NCBI GenBank assembly: GCA_029168955.1
Contig: JAPDOI010000430.1
Span: forward strand, 310,001-374,000
Origin: Aplectana chamaeleonis
Taxonomy: Eukaryota; Nematoda; Chromadorea; Rhabditida; Cosmocercidae
Reading direction: 5' to 3'
Length of the DNA: 64,000 nucleotides
Shown here: in pieces, positions 23,445 through 34,858 of the stretch
Layout: every line of letters begins with the position of its first letter
Numbering within the stretch: the stretch's first letter is position 1
The notes under the pieces: generated by a model
What the model saw: only the letters and a program-made list of their open reading frames with translations
The model's database searches: none
What the model was told of the DNA's origin: nothing
Translations under genes and position numbers: made by a program

Positions 23445-23605
23445 AGACTCTGTTTCATTCCAAGCGAACTCATGTTTTCGGTTATCACAGCGCGGAGCGG
23501 TGGCTTTTTCGTGGAAACCTCCTCATCACTAGTTATATTTCACCGAGGCCCACCGCTCCGCTGCTGGTGATAATCGAAATCAACAGGTCACTCCGTACCA
23601 GAGTT
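23445..23605. repeat. 160-bp repeat with GC palindrome, copy A
   Basis: This is almost identical to 28782-28945 in direct orientation, beginning AGACTCTGTTTCATTCCAAG. It contains the inverse pair TTATCACAGCGCGGAGCGGTGG and CCACCGCTCCGCTGCTGGTGATAA, each shortened here to its core. It is probably a small foldback element plus flank. Confidence 0.7.
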
Positions 23606-23793
23606 ACCAGACTAGAGTTTGCTGTACCAGAGTTTAGTTTCTTGTGTTTCACCATAGTAATAATAATTTTAGTGGATATTGCTATTGCTTGCTGTTTACG
23701 ATTTACGATTTACGGTTTACGATTTACGGTGGTTTTGTCGTAATTACGTTTTACGATTTACGAAATTTGAAACTTCATTTACGCACACCCCTG

Positions 23794-25633
23794 CTTCCTA
23801 TACCCCATAATTCACACATATTGACCGCGTCAGCCGCAGCAGGCCACACCGGGTGTTTTATGCAACCTCCATCATCCATGTTTTTCATACGTATCGACCG
23901 GGTTGGCCACGGCGTTTTTTCAACCAACTCTGACAGGGGCCTCAATGGAGCTGTTCGTTGTGTCAATGAGATCTGTTGTGGACCGTTCCTTGGGATTCAT
24001 TACTCTATGTTGATCCGTTCTCTCCTTCGGACCCTAACTAATACTGTTTTGCAAGAAAATGTTCTTCCATTATCGATTGACCCCATTTGTCACAGGTCAC
24101 AACTACCGAAAACATGTTGATCCAACCGAACAACTAGTCCAGGCCAGAGAATAATGTCACAGAAATAAGGCTTTTAGTGCCCATTTTCGCCGATTCTTGT
24201 TAATTTTGTTGACACTTGGTGGCCAACACATTGTTTTAAGTGAGAAATTCGGGAACGAAAACCAGCGTCAACACTGCCTTTATTACACCAAATTTCCAGG
24301 AAAGGTCTTTTTCGTAGCTTTGCGAAGTGAAAAAATCCACCCAAAAGGGAATTTTTAGAGAGCTGTTTAAGATTAGGCACGAAACTCTTTAACAGGGATT
24401 GTTTTTGGTGCGGATCGTAAATCTGAGGTGAATTTGTCGATTCCTCAAAGATTGTGGCTGGGTTGGTCAGAAGCTTTTCACTGTGGGTAATTTTGCTTGC
24501 AAAACGCGACTTCCAGCGACTTTCAGATTGCTACGACAGAATTGCATCAGAACGTCTCTATGGCGGTCTTCTGAACGGCTTGACACAAAGCTGTAGTTCC
24601 TTGATCGATTTTCCTTGAATTACAGAATGTTCCGACAAGTAAACAGTTGTTTGGTCGAAGTGTCAGATTTGGCTCAAAATTTCTATACGAGAATTACCTT
24701 TCTTGGGGCGCCAAATACGAGTTTGTGGTTCATTTGCCGAATTTAGGCCATGGCCACTGAACTATTCATTTGTTCAGTGGTTTCTGCCCGGTATTTGTGT
24801 TATCCAGGCAATTCCTCCAGAAATTTCAGTGAAGATTTACCTTTTGAAGTTTGTGCCTGGATCAATGGGCTTACAAAATCAACCCTACACACAAAGCCAG
24901 AATTTCAGTTTGAGCTCGGTCACATCTCAAATGCCAGAGCGTGCAATATAGCGTAGACCAGTTTTCATGGTCTGCATTGGGAAAAATTGTTTTCTTAAGA
25001 GAACAGGATTTTTTCTGAACATGAAAAGAATTAGCTTGTTCAACAAGTCTGTCGAGTAAGCACGCCATTTAAGCGTAGTCTGTAGTGAGCAGAATGAAGG
25101 AACTCTTGAGAATGTCCTAGATAGTATGAGTACGGAAAAGGGGGTTTTCCCTGCCCAATCCCGTATCCGAAAAAAAGTTATAAGCCGAAAATGGAGGATG
25201 ACCCCAAAAACTAATTTTTTCGCGTACAGCCTCCGTCAACGTTGTTTGTTGTTGAACGTTGTTGAACCCGGTCATAAGGTTTGTCTCCGATTTTTCGCAC
25301 GACTAAAGGCTATAAAACGGCGAAATTAATTTGGTTCCTACGCGTGCTGGTGCGGGGCGGAGGTTATAGATAGTGAGAGAGTGTAGGACAGACGGAGGCC
25401 GAGGCGTCGCGCACCGCTCGCGCCTCGAATGATGCGAATTACGACGTTTTAAAGAGAGTATGGTGTGTATTATTCTATTTCTTCACGCAATTTACCGTAG
25501 TCGTTCGAAACACCGGAGTCGAACCTCATATTCGTGCTCAGCACACCAAATGAACCCCTGCAAGAAATTTGGGTGCAGGATAGACCTTTCAGTTTTTGCC
25601 TCCACCTACCGATTCGAGCTTGCCACTTATATG
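23794..25633. other. No gene recognised
   Basis: It continues the host of the hAT-like element. At 24256-24276 a CAACACTGCCTTTAT resembles a TTAA-family right end without a clear partner. Plus-strand frames near 24700-24960 follow TTTCAG-like sites but lack membrane or domain signatures, so no exon is called. Confidence 0.35.
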
Positions 25634-25886
25634 TACAGGCCATAAAACGACCAATGTCTCACCGTCGACTGCGTACCACGCGCTGCGCGACCGCATGCGC
25701 GTCGAATGCGAACGAGCTTTGGCCGCCGCGCGACGAGTTTTGACCGCCGCGCGACGTTTCGGCCGCCGCGCGCCGGCCAAAACTCGTCGCGCGGCGGCCG
25801 AAACTCGTTCGCTTCCGACGCGCGTGCGGTCGCGCAGCGCGTGGTACGCAGTCGACGGTGAGACATTGGCCGTTTTATGGCCTGTA
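25634..25886. mobile_element. Very GC-rich 253-bp palindromic MITE
   Basis: The outer ends TACAGGCCATAAAACG and CGTTTTATGGCCTGTA are exact inverses. The inside is a CpG-dense palindrome built of GCGCGCGG/GGCCGCCGCGCG words. The frames of 133-157 codons that cross it in both directions are artefacts of its composition. Confidence 0.75.
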
Positions 25887-26124
25887 GGTCTTTACCGTCA
25901 AAGGCAATGTTCTCCAAAAAAAAGAGTCTCCGCTTTTCCACCGGAAACTGAATGTGCCAGGGTCTACTGCAAAAACAACAGCGAAGGGACGGCTCAAAAA
26001 GAGCCATATAAAGCTCTATGGCCCTCAAACTTGTGTGCGCTATGCCCTACACGCCCACTTCCATGTTGACCGTCGAGAGAGCGGGCGGGGCGGGCATAGC
26101 ATAAGCAAGTTTTCTTCTTGTTCT
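25887..26124. other. Short spacer between elements
   Basis: It includes GTCAAAGGCAATGTTCTCC at about 25907, a possible decayed TTAA-family end. Nothing else was seen. Confidence 0.3.
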
Positions 26125-26590
26125 TTAAAGGCATCGCTCGCGCTGGAAATCAATTTTCATTTTTTAGGTTCAATTTCATGATTGAGCCCGGTATACCACA
26201 TTGGTGAAGTTTGGCGCGTCAAATACGTTGGGCAATGAGGTTGCAAGGCGTCAAAGATGAAGATCCGCCACCAATTCTCACCAGTCATCTAGCACTTTTT
26301 CCTAGAATGTTGGTGCGATCGTAAGACAACATGAAAAATTGTTGCGGCACGAACTCCACATGCAGAAAAACTCCGAAAATGACACTGAGAGACCTCCAAA
26401 AGCAGAAAAACTTCAAAAAGAATTTTGGCGCGAAATTCAAATTTGTATTTACAATGTGTTCCGATTGACTTTTCTTTACAAATGAAGGTTTTTCATGGGC
26501 CCCTTCGACATTTTCGTTCACTAGACAGGCCAAGCCACACAAAAACATGAAAAAATAATATACGGTTTTCTGCGCGTACGATGCCTTTAA
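26125..26590. mobile_element. TTAA-flanked element (MITE 10)
   Basis: The left end is TTAAAGGCATCGCTCGCGCTG and the right end is CAGCGCG-type CGCGTACGATGCCTTTAA. TTAA is intact at both edges (26125-26128 and 26587-26590). It is the inverted relative of MITE 7 at 12891-13357 over essentially its whole length. Confidence 0.75.
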
Positions 26591-27000
26591 GCTTTCTTCA
26601 ATTTGCGCGAAATTCTCAGGCAATCCCAAAGGGGAAGGTTTTTAACCAGAATCGAATCGCGCACAGCTTGCTTTTTTTCGATTCGTCCAAGTATAATATC
26701 TAAAAGTGTCACTTAGTTGTAGTAGTGAATCGTATACACAGTAGAATCCGTACAGGACTATCACCAAGGATATCCACATACTTTGCACATTTCAGACTGG
26801 CTTGTATATCTACATAAATATCTATTGGCTGGGTATGTCGTCTACGGTGTTCAATCCAATAATCTACTACTTCATGAATAAAAGGTAAAATATAACATAA
26901 TAGAGCGCGTCCCACTGCTGCTGGTCTCGCTGCGGGCTTCTCAGTCGCCAGCGTGCCCATCACGGGCACGGATCAATAGTCTCGTTTCATGCAGCGATCC

Positions 27001-27152
27001 CGGGATAGGGGCTCTCTACACAGTGAGGGAGGACTTGTCTCGCCTTTTGCAGCTCTAACTCCACTTGGGACCACTTCGCTTGCAATGAGTAGCGTGACAT
27101 GTCGAACTGCGAAAACGGGACAGCCCTCTGTGTGTAGAGAGTCCCTATCCCG
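27001..27152. mobile_element. 152-bp TIR element GGGCTCTCTACACA, copy A
   Basis: The TIRs are CGGGATAGGGGCTCTCTACA and TGTAGAGAGTCCCTATCCCG. Flanking CGATCC occurs at 26995-27000 and 27153-27158, a 6-bp direct repeat consistent with target duplication. The same unit occurs inverted at 40679-40831. Confidence 0.75.
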
Positions 27153-28781
27153 CGATCCGGACGAGCGCGTGTGCGACAATTGCAGGTTGCCGGCCATTTT
27201 TGGGGTTTGCCGTTGCGCTTTGCCAAAATTTGTGTTTTTTTCTGCAAATTTGCGGCTAAAATAGCTCCGTAACAACAGGGTTAGCTGCGTTTCATCACCC
27301 CAATTTTTTATTGATCACGATTTTTATTGAACAAAAAAATCCATTTGGACTTGTTTTGGCCACAGACTTGTATATTGATTTAAAATGTAGCTGTTTGTGC
27401 CAAATTGATGGACACTGTGACAAAAAAATCATTAGTAAGCAGAGTAGTACGCTCAAGTACTAGGTTGTTCAGAGAGCCGCAGGCGTTTTTTCATTTCTTT
27501 CTATTCGAACCCTTTGGAAACACTAAAATTACAAGAAACTTTGATTTTCTCGAGACACTACCAACTACTGCGAGGCTCAAGGTTACAAAGTCTATTTGTT
27601 TATTTGTTACAATTGTTGTAGTGTTAAGACAACTTTTTCTCGAGATCCGCCCTCGTTAAGAATTCGTGAAAATTGGTCCGGTGATCGAAGAGTTGGGGGA
27701 GGGTAATAATTTGGGCAAGCAAAAAATTATTTCTATGAATATCTCAGCCAGTTTCTTTCCGAATCTGAACAATGTTCCCAGCGTCTAGAAAGTTTTCGAT
27801 AAACTTCGTTGTTGCCCTTAGCAACAGGTATGCCATCTCGCAAAAATCGTGGCGGGACCAGCACCGTAGGCAACAACGTCGACCATCGTAGGAGCTGTTG
27901 CGGTGCGCTCGTTGCAGCAGTGAGAGCTGACAAACCTCCAATCCAACGAACTCTGACATACTCTGTCACTGTCGCTCAACGCGCTGCAGCGCACTGCGGC
28001 TTTGGCAAGTTTGGGCCTATGGAATACTTCTGTTGCGGGTGGGTCACAGCTCTCAGCGACCGCTCCGCCATTGCCCAAATTTGACTGTTAGCCATGAGCA
28101 CAGCTGTCGTTAAAAGTGGCGACGTGTTAGCGACAGAGGTTCACCAAAAGCTTGAGAGGCAGCGTTCACGGTTATCTTCGATTTCGGAATCAGTTGATAA
28201 AGCGATTACTTCGTTCCCGTGTAGAGTCTAAATGGCGTAGAAATTTTGAAAAACGCCCCGGAAGTACATGAAAAGCTGTGGCAGGCAAGATACGATCAAG
28301 ATTCATTCAAGAAATGTATCCAGCAGTGCGAAAAAATGATGGGGTGAGCAACCAAACAACCTTCTTCTCTGTCCCTGTGCCTCAGTAAACCGTTTCGTTT
28401 TTGTGAAATCTTGTGAAAGTTTGTGAAATCTTTTATGTACTCATCTTTTAGAATTCTCAACTCTCTGTTGCTTCGTTCCTTCCTCTTGACCCTAACTAAT
28501 GATGTTCTGTACAATAAATTCTTCCATTCTCGAGTGACCCCATTGTTTACCGCTTGCAACCACCGAGAACTAGTTCATCCTACCGGACAACTAATCCCGG
28601 TCAAAATTCAAATCACTGAAATAGGGTCCATTTTGCCGTTTGCAGGCCATTTTTGGGGTTCGCTGCCGGCCATTTTTGGGTTGGTATCCGAAATTTTATT
28701 TTTTCTTGCCGCATACCCTGCCGCGCATGCTCTGAGGGTCCTTTGCGAGGTAAGCTGCAGTGCGACGCACTATATGTACAT
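27153..28781. other. No gene recognised
   Basis: A plus-strand frame (27405-27659) contains ACTAGGTTGTTCAGAGAGCC, which recalls a mariner terminus, but I see no matching inverse end or transposase. TGCGCTGCAGCGCACTGC at 27977-28000 is a small palindrome. No exon is supported. Confidence 0.35.
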
Positions 28782-28945
28782 AGACTCTGTTTCATTCCAA
28801 GTGAACTCATGTTTTCCATTATCACAGCGCGGAGCGGTGGCTTTTTCGTCGAAACCTCCTTATTACAAGTTATATTTCACCGAGGCCCACCGCTCCGCTG
28901 CTGGTGATAATCGAAATCAACAGGTCACTACGGCTGTACCAGAGC
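28782..28945. repeat. 160-bp repeat with GC palindrome, copy B
   Basis: Direct-orientation copy of 23445-23605 with few substitutions. Confidence 0.7.
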
Positions 28946-30094
28946 TTACGTAGTTGCGAGTCAGACACAGCTACGAGTAAAAAATGGATGAAGCTTGTAG
29001 TTTGTTCAAAGCTAGGATTGATGAACAACTGTGAGAATTTCATGCCACAACTTGTTCGATTTCAGGTTTCGGGTAGGCTTCCGGCACGCGTTTCGATGGT
29101 TGCCCGGCGTACATGTCAGTCGATCGGAATACTTATCGATTCTGTCGTCTAACGCTAGACACTCTTTCAATCCGTCTCAACGGACACTCACCGAATTGTG
29201 ATGGTTCCAAGCATATCAGCTCTCTCCCCCCCCCCACACATACACCGGTCTCATTCAAAGTGCTGCACTTATCACTCGTATTTTTGTTGTCTCATGATGC
29301 TTAGCGACTAATTAATAAACGGAATATTGAATTATTACTGTCACCCAAGTCTGCCCCCACTGTGCGCACTTGTATAGGTAGCAGGGTTTGAGCTTCAGCA
29401 CGACTGGATGAGCTTTAAATCAAAAACGATCAGCCTTAGGACCCTGTCAGAGTTGGTTGAGCCGACGTAGCCAGCCCGGTCGATACACACAGGAAGCATC
29501 GGAAATGGGGTGCAAAAAACACCCGGTGTGACCTGCTGTATCCCGCCGTCACCAGCCGGGACCCGCCTGGTCTATACGTATGAATAAAATGGTGGGATGA
29601 GATTGAGAGAATCCCCCGGTGTGGCTGGCGTGGTTGATATTCATGCAATACGTGGATGACGGGGGTGAGAACACGCCTGGTGGGCGGACCGATAATGAAA
29701 CTTTGCGCATCACTAGGAAGCTACCCAAACTGCTACCTCCGTTGCTTCACTTTACTCTCCTTGACTATTTCTCTGAACAGGTGCAATCCTGTTGGCCGCG
29801 TAATCATCTTCATCACTTCCGGTGGGCTCTAGTCGGCCACAGCGGGTGATTTTCTCAACCTCACCCCAACAATTTATTCATACGTATCGACCGGGAGGGT
29901 GTTGGCGGATGACGGCGGGATACAGCAGGCCACGGCGGGTTACGGCAGGTTACAGTTGCGAATAGCACCAACCCTGGCCGGGACCTTGAAAGCACAGAAC
30001 ACACAAAAAAGATGTTTAGGTTTTATGCTTATCTTGGAGAAAACCACACTTTGACTCACGTTTGACTCAATCGCTTGGCTTTCGCCTGACACGG
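28946..30094. other. Degenerate foldback DNA, no gene
   Basis: Between about 29450 and 29960 the words CCCGGTCGATAC, GTATCGACCGGG and CATTTTATTCATACG occur in both orientations around CACACCGGGTG-like GC words. They look like a decayed inverted-repeat element related to sequence at 20930 and 23850. A run of eleven C occurs at 29226-29236. No coding exon was found. Confidence 0.35.
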
Positions 30095-30194
30095 TCATTC
30101 CGCATCTTTACTGAGGTGTGCCATCCTAGTTATCAGCCGTGTCCATTTGTCACGGCCCTCAGCCACAATTTGAACACAGTCCATCCCTTGATCG

Positions 30195-30883
30195 ATACAT
30201 ACCGCTCGTAGGATTTGGTCAGGGGCGGCATGCATGAACGCAGCGAACGGTGTCAGGGAGCCGCTCCGCGTGCCATGCGCGCAGCGTCGAGCAACGGGGC
30301 GGCCCCGAAAATCAGGCACAGCAATACACGCCACAAAATTCGGGGCCGCCCCGTCGCTCGACGTTGCGCGCATGGCACGCGGAGCGGCTCCCTTACACCG
30401 TCGCTGCGTTCATGCATGCCGCCCCAGAAAGCGAGCGAGGTCGGGTTTTCGCGTCTTTTTCGTTTTTTTTGTATAACTCGCTTCAAAGTCAACTTTGAGC
30501 GAAACTAGGGAGATATTCGTGATCCTCGCGTTCAGGGCTACCCAATGGTTCAGCCTTTGTGGTGATTATATTGAGTGCTACAGAAGTTTCGTAATCACCC
30601 AGGTTTGTGATTACGGTACCGTGATGGATGGTGCGCTACCGTCTCCGTCTGCGTTTCCCTGTGTCTTGTCTACCGTATATTGAGAGCTGGTTGATTGCAA
30701 AATTTCCATGGTTCTCAACAAAATCCTTACAATAGCTACACCACTGGATAGCCCTCCACGTCTTGGATTATGAATATCTCCCTAGTTTCGCTCAAATTTG
30801 ATTTTGAAGCGAGTTATACAAAAAAGACGTGAAAACCCGACCTCGCTCGATTTCTGACCAAATCCTATGAGCGGTATTGTATT
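30195..30883. mobile_element. Foldback element inserted in the RTE 3' region
   Basis: The left end ATACATACCGCTCGTAGGAT and right end ATCCTATGAGCGGTATTGTAT are inverse. Inner arms (GAGCGAGGTCGGGTTTTCGC near 30432, its inverse near 30840) also pair. It separates the RTE segment ending RRDVLLRS from the one beginning IDQGMDC. Its left arm contains a younger palindrome (30222-30425). Confidence 0.7.
30222..30425. mobile_element. GC-rich 204-bp palindromic MITE nested in a foldback
   Basis: GGGGCGGCATGCATGAACGC at the left is mirrored by GCGTTCATGCATGCCGCCCC at the right, and the pairing continues inward through GGAGCCGCTCCGCGTGCCAT. It splits GGTCA from GAAA in the left arm of the outer element. 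Confidence 0.75.
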
Positions 30884-31468
30884 CCGCTAACTGCGAAGTA
30901 AAACATCGCGCCTGAATTGCCTTTCAATGCCGTGTGACTTCAAAGCACCTTTTACCACATCCATCCAGAACTTTCGCCTACGTTCAGGCGGTCGTTCCCA
31001 GACAGGACTCGGAAGCATCCTTATACAGTGTTGTACGAGACGATCCGGCGTTCTTCTTAGTATATGCCCGAACAGTCGAAGTCGACTTTCCATTGCTGCT
31101 TGAGATGGCGTTGCAAAATGCTGGCACCTCCTTCGGGTCAGGCGTTGATGTACTGCATCGATTTCCGCGTAAAACTCTTCGTTATTTTTATTTATTTATT
31201 TATTTCATGGACGTGGGCCATATGGTCACACGTGTTGTAATACATTAAGAAAGAGGAACACAATGGAATCAAGTTCTGATAGCAATTTCAGAAACTACAA
31301 CGTAAAAATGAAAATTTTTAACCACTTGTGACAAAAAGAATAGAATACGTCTCGAAGTTAAGATTCCTGAACAACTCTTTGGCAACTGATGAAAGTCCTA
31401 AACGCACCTGGTGTCATAGCTAAAACATCTCCCTTAAATAGGGATCTAAGTTTGTGGAACACTCTGTT

Positions 31469-33091
31469 TCAGAAAAAATTTCTCCTGACTTGGCTTCTAG
31501 CTACAGAGCCTCGAATACCAAAACCACCACTCCTGGTTCTATTAGAAGTTAATGTCAGAACGTTAGAAAAGTCAACAGAGACCCTCCCAGTCAGGATTTT
31601 GTACATCATTAACAAATCATTACGGTTTCTCCTACTCCTTAAGGACCGCAGACCTAACTGCTTGTTTCTATCTATACCATTAGGGATACGATCGTAGGGC
31701 AGCCCACTGCATCTCAGCATAAGTTTACGCGTAAAATTATTCTGAACTCGTTCTAGTAACTCGATGTCCTTCTTTCTGTATGATCTGAAAACAGTGGTTC
31801 CACTCTCTATTATTGGACGGACATATATTTTATAGGCCTTAATAAGTATTCTGGAATCCTTACTCTTGATAGTCTTGAACAAGTTATAGGTCCGGTATGT
31901 CGCTTTTTGAACGATATTTTCGCAATGAGCTAAAAAGTCCAGCTTATGGTTCAGCAAAAATCCGAGGTCACGCACTTCCGTTACTTGGCTCAAGTTTACT
32001 CCTCCAATTGAGTAGCTAGTGGACGCCGGCAAAGTACCACCGACCGTGAACACTTTAGACTTTTCGGCCGCTAGGGGCAAGCTATGTTCAGTGGTCCAGG
32101 TCTGGACAAAAGAAACAGCACTTTGCATATTCTCTTCGTCATCTGAATTTTTTATGACCTTATAAATTTTGATATCGTCTCCGTACATTTTGCATGTAAC
32201 ATTGAAACTAGAAATGCAACTGGGTAATTCATGAGTAAAAATCAAAAACAATATGGGTGAAAGTACCCCTCCCTGAGGCACACCGCTGTAGGTGGAGAAT
32301 GAGGAAGAGTACTCTCTCCCAACCCTAACTTGAAAAGTTCTATCCGTGAGAAAACTTTCGATCCATGCAATGAGACGTGGTTGGATACCAACCACAGCCA
32401 GCTTATGGAGCAGTTTACGGATGGGTACTCGATCAAAAGCCTTAGCAAAGTCAAAATAGACTACATCAACCCGATTTTTAGACTCGATGGCGTTTGTCCA
32501 ATCATTCAGTGACGTAAGCATGGCAGTTTCCACAGATCTTCCTTTGCGAAACCCGTACTGTTCTTTATGAATGATGTCGTTGTCCTCAAGGCGCTTCAAA
32601 ACATGCCGTTTAACTATTTTCTCAAAAGTGCGGGAGAATACTGAAGTTATACTTATTGGTCTATAGCTGCAGGGATCGCTGTAAGGTTCTTTTTTTGGTA
32701 TGGGTGTCACAAATGCATGCTTCCAACGAGCCGGAACTTCGGCTCGCATGTAACTCAAATTGAATATATACTCTAGCGGCTTTACTATTTGACAAAGCAC
32801 ATTTTTGACAAAAGTAAGAGGTATTTGATCCGGAGAGGTTGAGAATGAACTCGGCCATCTGCTGAGGAGCTCGAAAATCTCTTCCTTGTAGAACCACAAG
32901 GAATTTTCCATAGTGGGGTAGGAAACAGAAGTGAAATTCGCACTTGAGCTTCCCTCATCTTCCCTGATATAGACCTTTTGGAAAACTTCGGCAAACAGTT
33001 GTGCTTTCCCAGAATCTTTGGATACCGTATCATTGCTCACCACCAAACTAGGAATGGTCCGCTTTTTAGAGCCAAACGAGTTCTCCGTCAA
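31469..33091 (-). pseudogene. CR1-like LINE ORF2, reverse transcriptase part
   Basis: This is a 540-codon open frame continuing ORF2 after the DNA insertion, beginning (A)LTENSFGSKK. It carries the RT motifs in order: PIPKKEPYSDPCSYRPIS, EQYGFRKGRSVETA, VVYFDFAKAFDRVP, YSGVPQGGVLSPILF and MYGDDIKIY. The catalytic box reads YGDD, where CR1 elements usually have YADD. The C-terminal region (KTIKSKDSRILIKAYKIYVR) is the usual thumb/connection region. The protein would prime reverse transcription at a nicked nuclear target. It cannot be made as one piece with the endonuclease because of the insertion at 33096-33748. Confidence 0.88.
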
Positions 33092-33095
33092 CGCG

Positions 33096-33748
33096 TAGCT
33101 AAATGCCTCACACGGAAACCAGAGATGCTCAGGGTTTCGGAGGCATCTAGTCTAATTTTGACACGAGAATTTACGTAAATTACGGAAAGTTTAGCCTCAG
33201 TTGGTGAAATTTCAGCTGCAGCGCCCGCATATTCTTCGTAAATTCTCGCTACAGCACCCGCATATTCTACGCTTATTCGCGTTGCAGCACACGGTCGATC
33301 GACCCACCCAGTCTTGATCTGTACTAGAAAGACGATCCCCGCTGCGATCGAGCGCATCGCCGTTTCTTCCCCACGGCCTGCAGCATACCAGCGGCCAAAA
33401 TTATCCCTTGGAAGGTCTCGCAGAGAGCGACACGGGTTCACTCTCCACGACCACCCACAGAGTGTCAAGCTAACCGTGGGTTGACTGTGCCAACACTGTT
33501 CAAACCGCATCCCTGCGTTCCGCGTAGCCAACGCGGGTTTGAGATTGAATTCAACACAGGCTGTCGCGAAATCCGTAGATTCTCGCTACAAAATTATAGC
33601 GAGAATATGCGGGTTTAGCGTCAGAGAGAACAGTGGTTCGAACGACACAAGAATATGCGGGTTTTAGCTATCGTAGCTAAAACCCTTAAATTCTCGATAC
33701 ATGGAATGGGGCGATGTTTCAGGCCGCGCCCTCGGAGGCATCTAGCTA
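33096..33748. mobile_element. 653-bp TIR element in LINE ORF2
   Basis: The ends TAGCTAAATGCCTC and GAGGCATCTAGCTA are inverse, with CGCG on both sides (33092-33095 and 33749-33752) as the likely 4-bp target duplication. Its first codon after the junction (TAG) ends the endonuclease frame. The interior has repeated ATTCTCGCTACA/GAATATGCGGGT motifs in both orientations. It has no transposase. Confidence 0.75.
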
Positions 33749-34858
33749 CGCGTTGGCAGAGTTGATGTATCTGTAAAACCTGTTTTGATCTCTGGATTCT
33801 ATATTCTTTTTCTCAACGAAGACGTTGAACCGGCTCAGCTGTTTCTCAACTTTTATGCTAAAAGCCTTGTACTCGTCCCAGCACGAAGTATTATTGCTAG
33901 ATACGGCTGCACGCCACAAGGAATCTCTTCTAACCAACATTCTTTTGAGATAGCGTGGCAAACGCAGGTTCGCTAGCCTACTTTTGCGGAGCGGTACAAA
34001 AATATCAATAACATGTTGAAGGCACGCAATGAAAATTTCGTAGGTTTCATCAACTGACATAGCCGTGTTAAAAGATCCAAGCCAATCAATATTGCTCAAA
34101 TACTTCTGGATTTCAGAATAATTCGCAGCCTTAAAATCCTTTGTCCAATAGACGTAGGTGGGCGATACAGAAAAATCGATGCAAAACTCAATTGTCGCGT
34201 GGTCACTTGAGCCAATCGGCGAAGTCACGTGAACGTCTTTGACCAGACCACGCTCATTGCAGAAAACAAGATCCAAAAACGCATCCCCTTTAGTGGGAAA
34301 GGGCACATATTGCATGAGATTATGAGCATATAGTGTTTCGCGAAAGTTTTTTGTGACTGTGCAGCTACTGTTACAATTGCTCGCATTCAAAAGAGGTAGA
34401 TTAAAATCCCCGAGAATAATGCAAGAGTGCTCGCACGCACAGAAGTCACTGATGGCTTTAAGGAGTTGATAACTGTTTCTGGCGTCACAGCTAGGAGTTC
34501 TATATACGGAAACGAGTCTGATTGTTTTTTCGAGGTACACGTCACATACAAGAATTTCGTAGGAATCTTGAACAGACTCCTGTAGAACTATTTTATAAGA
34601 AAATGATTTTTTTAGTAGCAAAACAAGGCCACCGCCTTTTCTATATTTTCTATCACATCTAATCCCAAGGTAATGAGTATTAGCAACACCTAGGAGCGGA
34701 GCCAAATCGTTTTTTGAGGTCAACCAAGACTCTGTGAGAAGAGCGAAGTCAAAATTTTGGTAACAAATTCTAGCAACGAGTGATTCCGAATTTTTCACAA
34801 GTGATCGTACGTTAGAGAGCAAAAAAGACATCGATTGACTTGAGTTCCGAGGACTCAC
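33746..34858 (-). pseudogene. CR1-like LINE ORF2, APE-type endonuclease part
   Basis: This is a 370-codon N-terminal part of ORF2. The frame opens with GTG overlapping the ORF1 stop, and the first ATG is 11 codons in (MSFLLSNVRSL). The endonuclease signature residues are all present: Asn in LLSNVRSL, Glu in LLTESWLT, ILGDFNLP, and the His box GSSDHATIEF. Together they form an exonuclease-endonuclease-phosphatase fold that nicks genomic DNA for target-primed reverse transcription. The C-terminal linker ends at RYINSANA where the 653-bp element introduces a stop. Confidence 0.88.

Larger units (their letters stand above)
21427..23793. mobile_element. Non-autonomous hAT-like element, CAGGGGTGTGCG ends
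   Basis: It begins CAGGGGTGTGCGTAATTACG and ends TTACGCACACCCCTG. The flanking octamers CTTCCCAC (21419-21426) and CTTCCTAT (23794-23801) are 6/8 identical, consistent with an aged 8-bp duplication. Both subterminal regions are packed with TTTACGATTTACG repeats, likely transposase-binding arrays. No transposase frame is present. Several smaller elements (22144-22335, 22355-22542, 23080-23363, 23445-23605) sit inside it. Confidence 0.7.
30095..31171 (-). pseudogene. RTE ORF C-terminal region, two pieces
   Basis: 31171-30884 encodes FYAEIDAVHQRLTRRR, then MESRLRLFGHILRRTPDRLV and GIERQFRRDVLLRS. After the foldback insertion, 30194-30095 encodes IDQGMDCVQIVAEGRDKWTR and ends MAHLSKDAE with a stop. 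These are the characteristic last segments of RTE-type polymerases downstream of the catalytic domain. The piece is dead because it is separated from the rest of its ORF. Confidence 0.8.

Noticed and set aside
25596..26069. Alanine/arginine-rich frames of 133-157 codons on both strands
   Set aside because: Produced by a GC-rich palindrome; the two strands give near-identical sequence.
27455..27480. ACTAGGTTGTTCAG resembles a mariner terminus
   Set aside because: No inverse partner and no transposase remains nearby.
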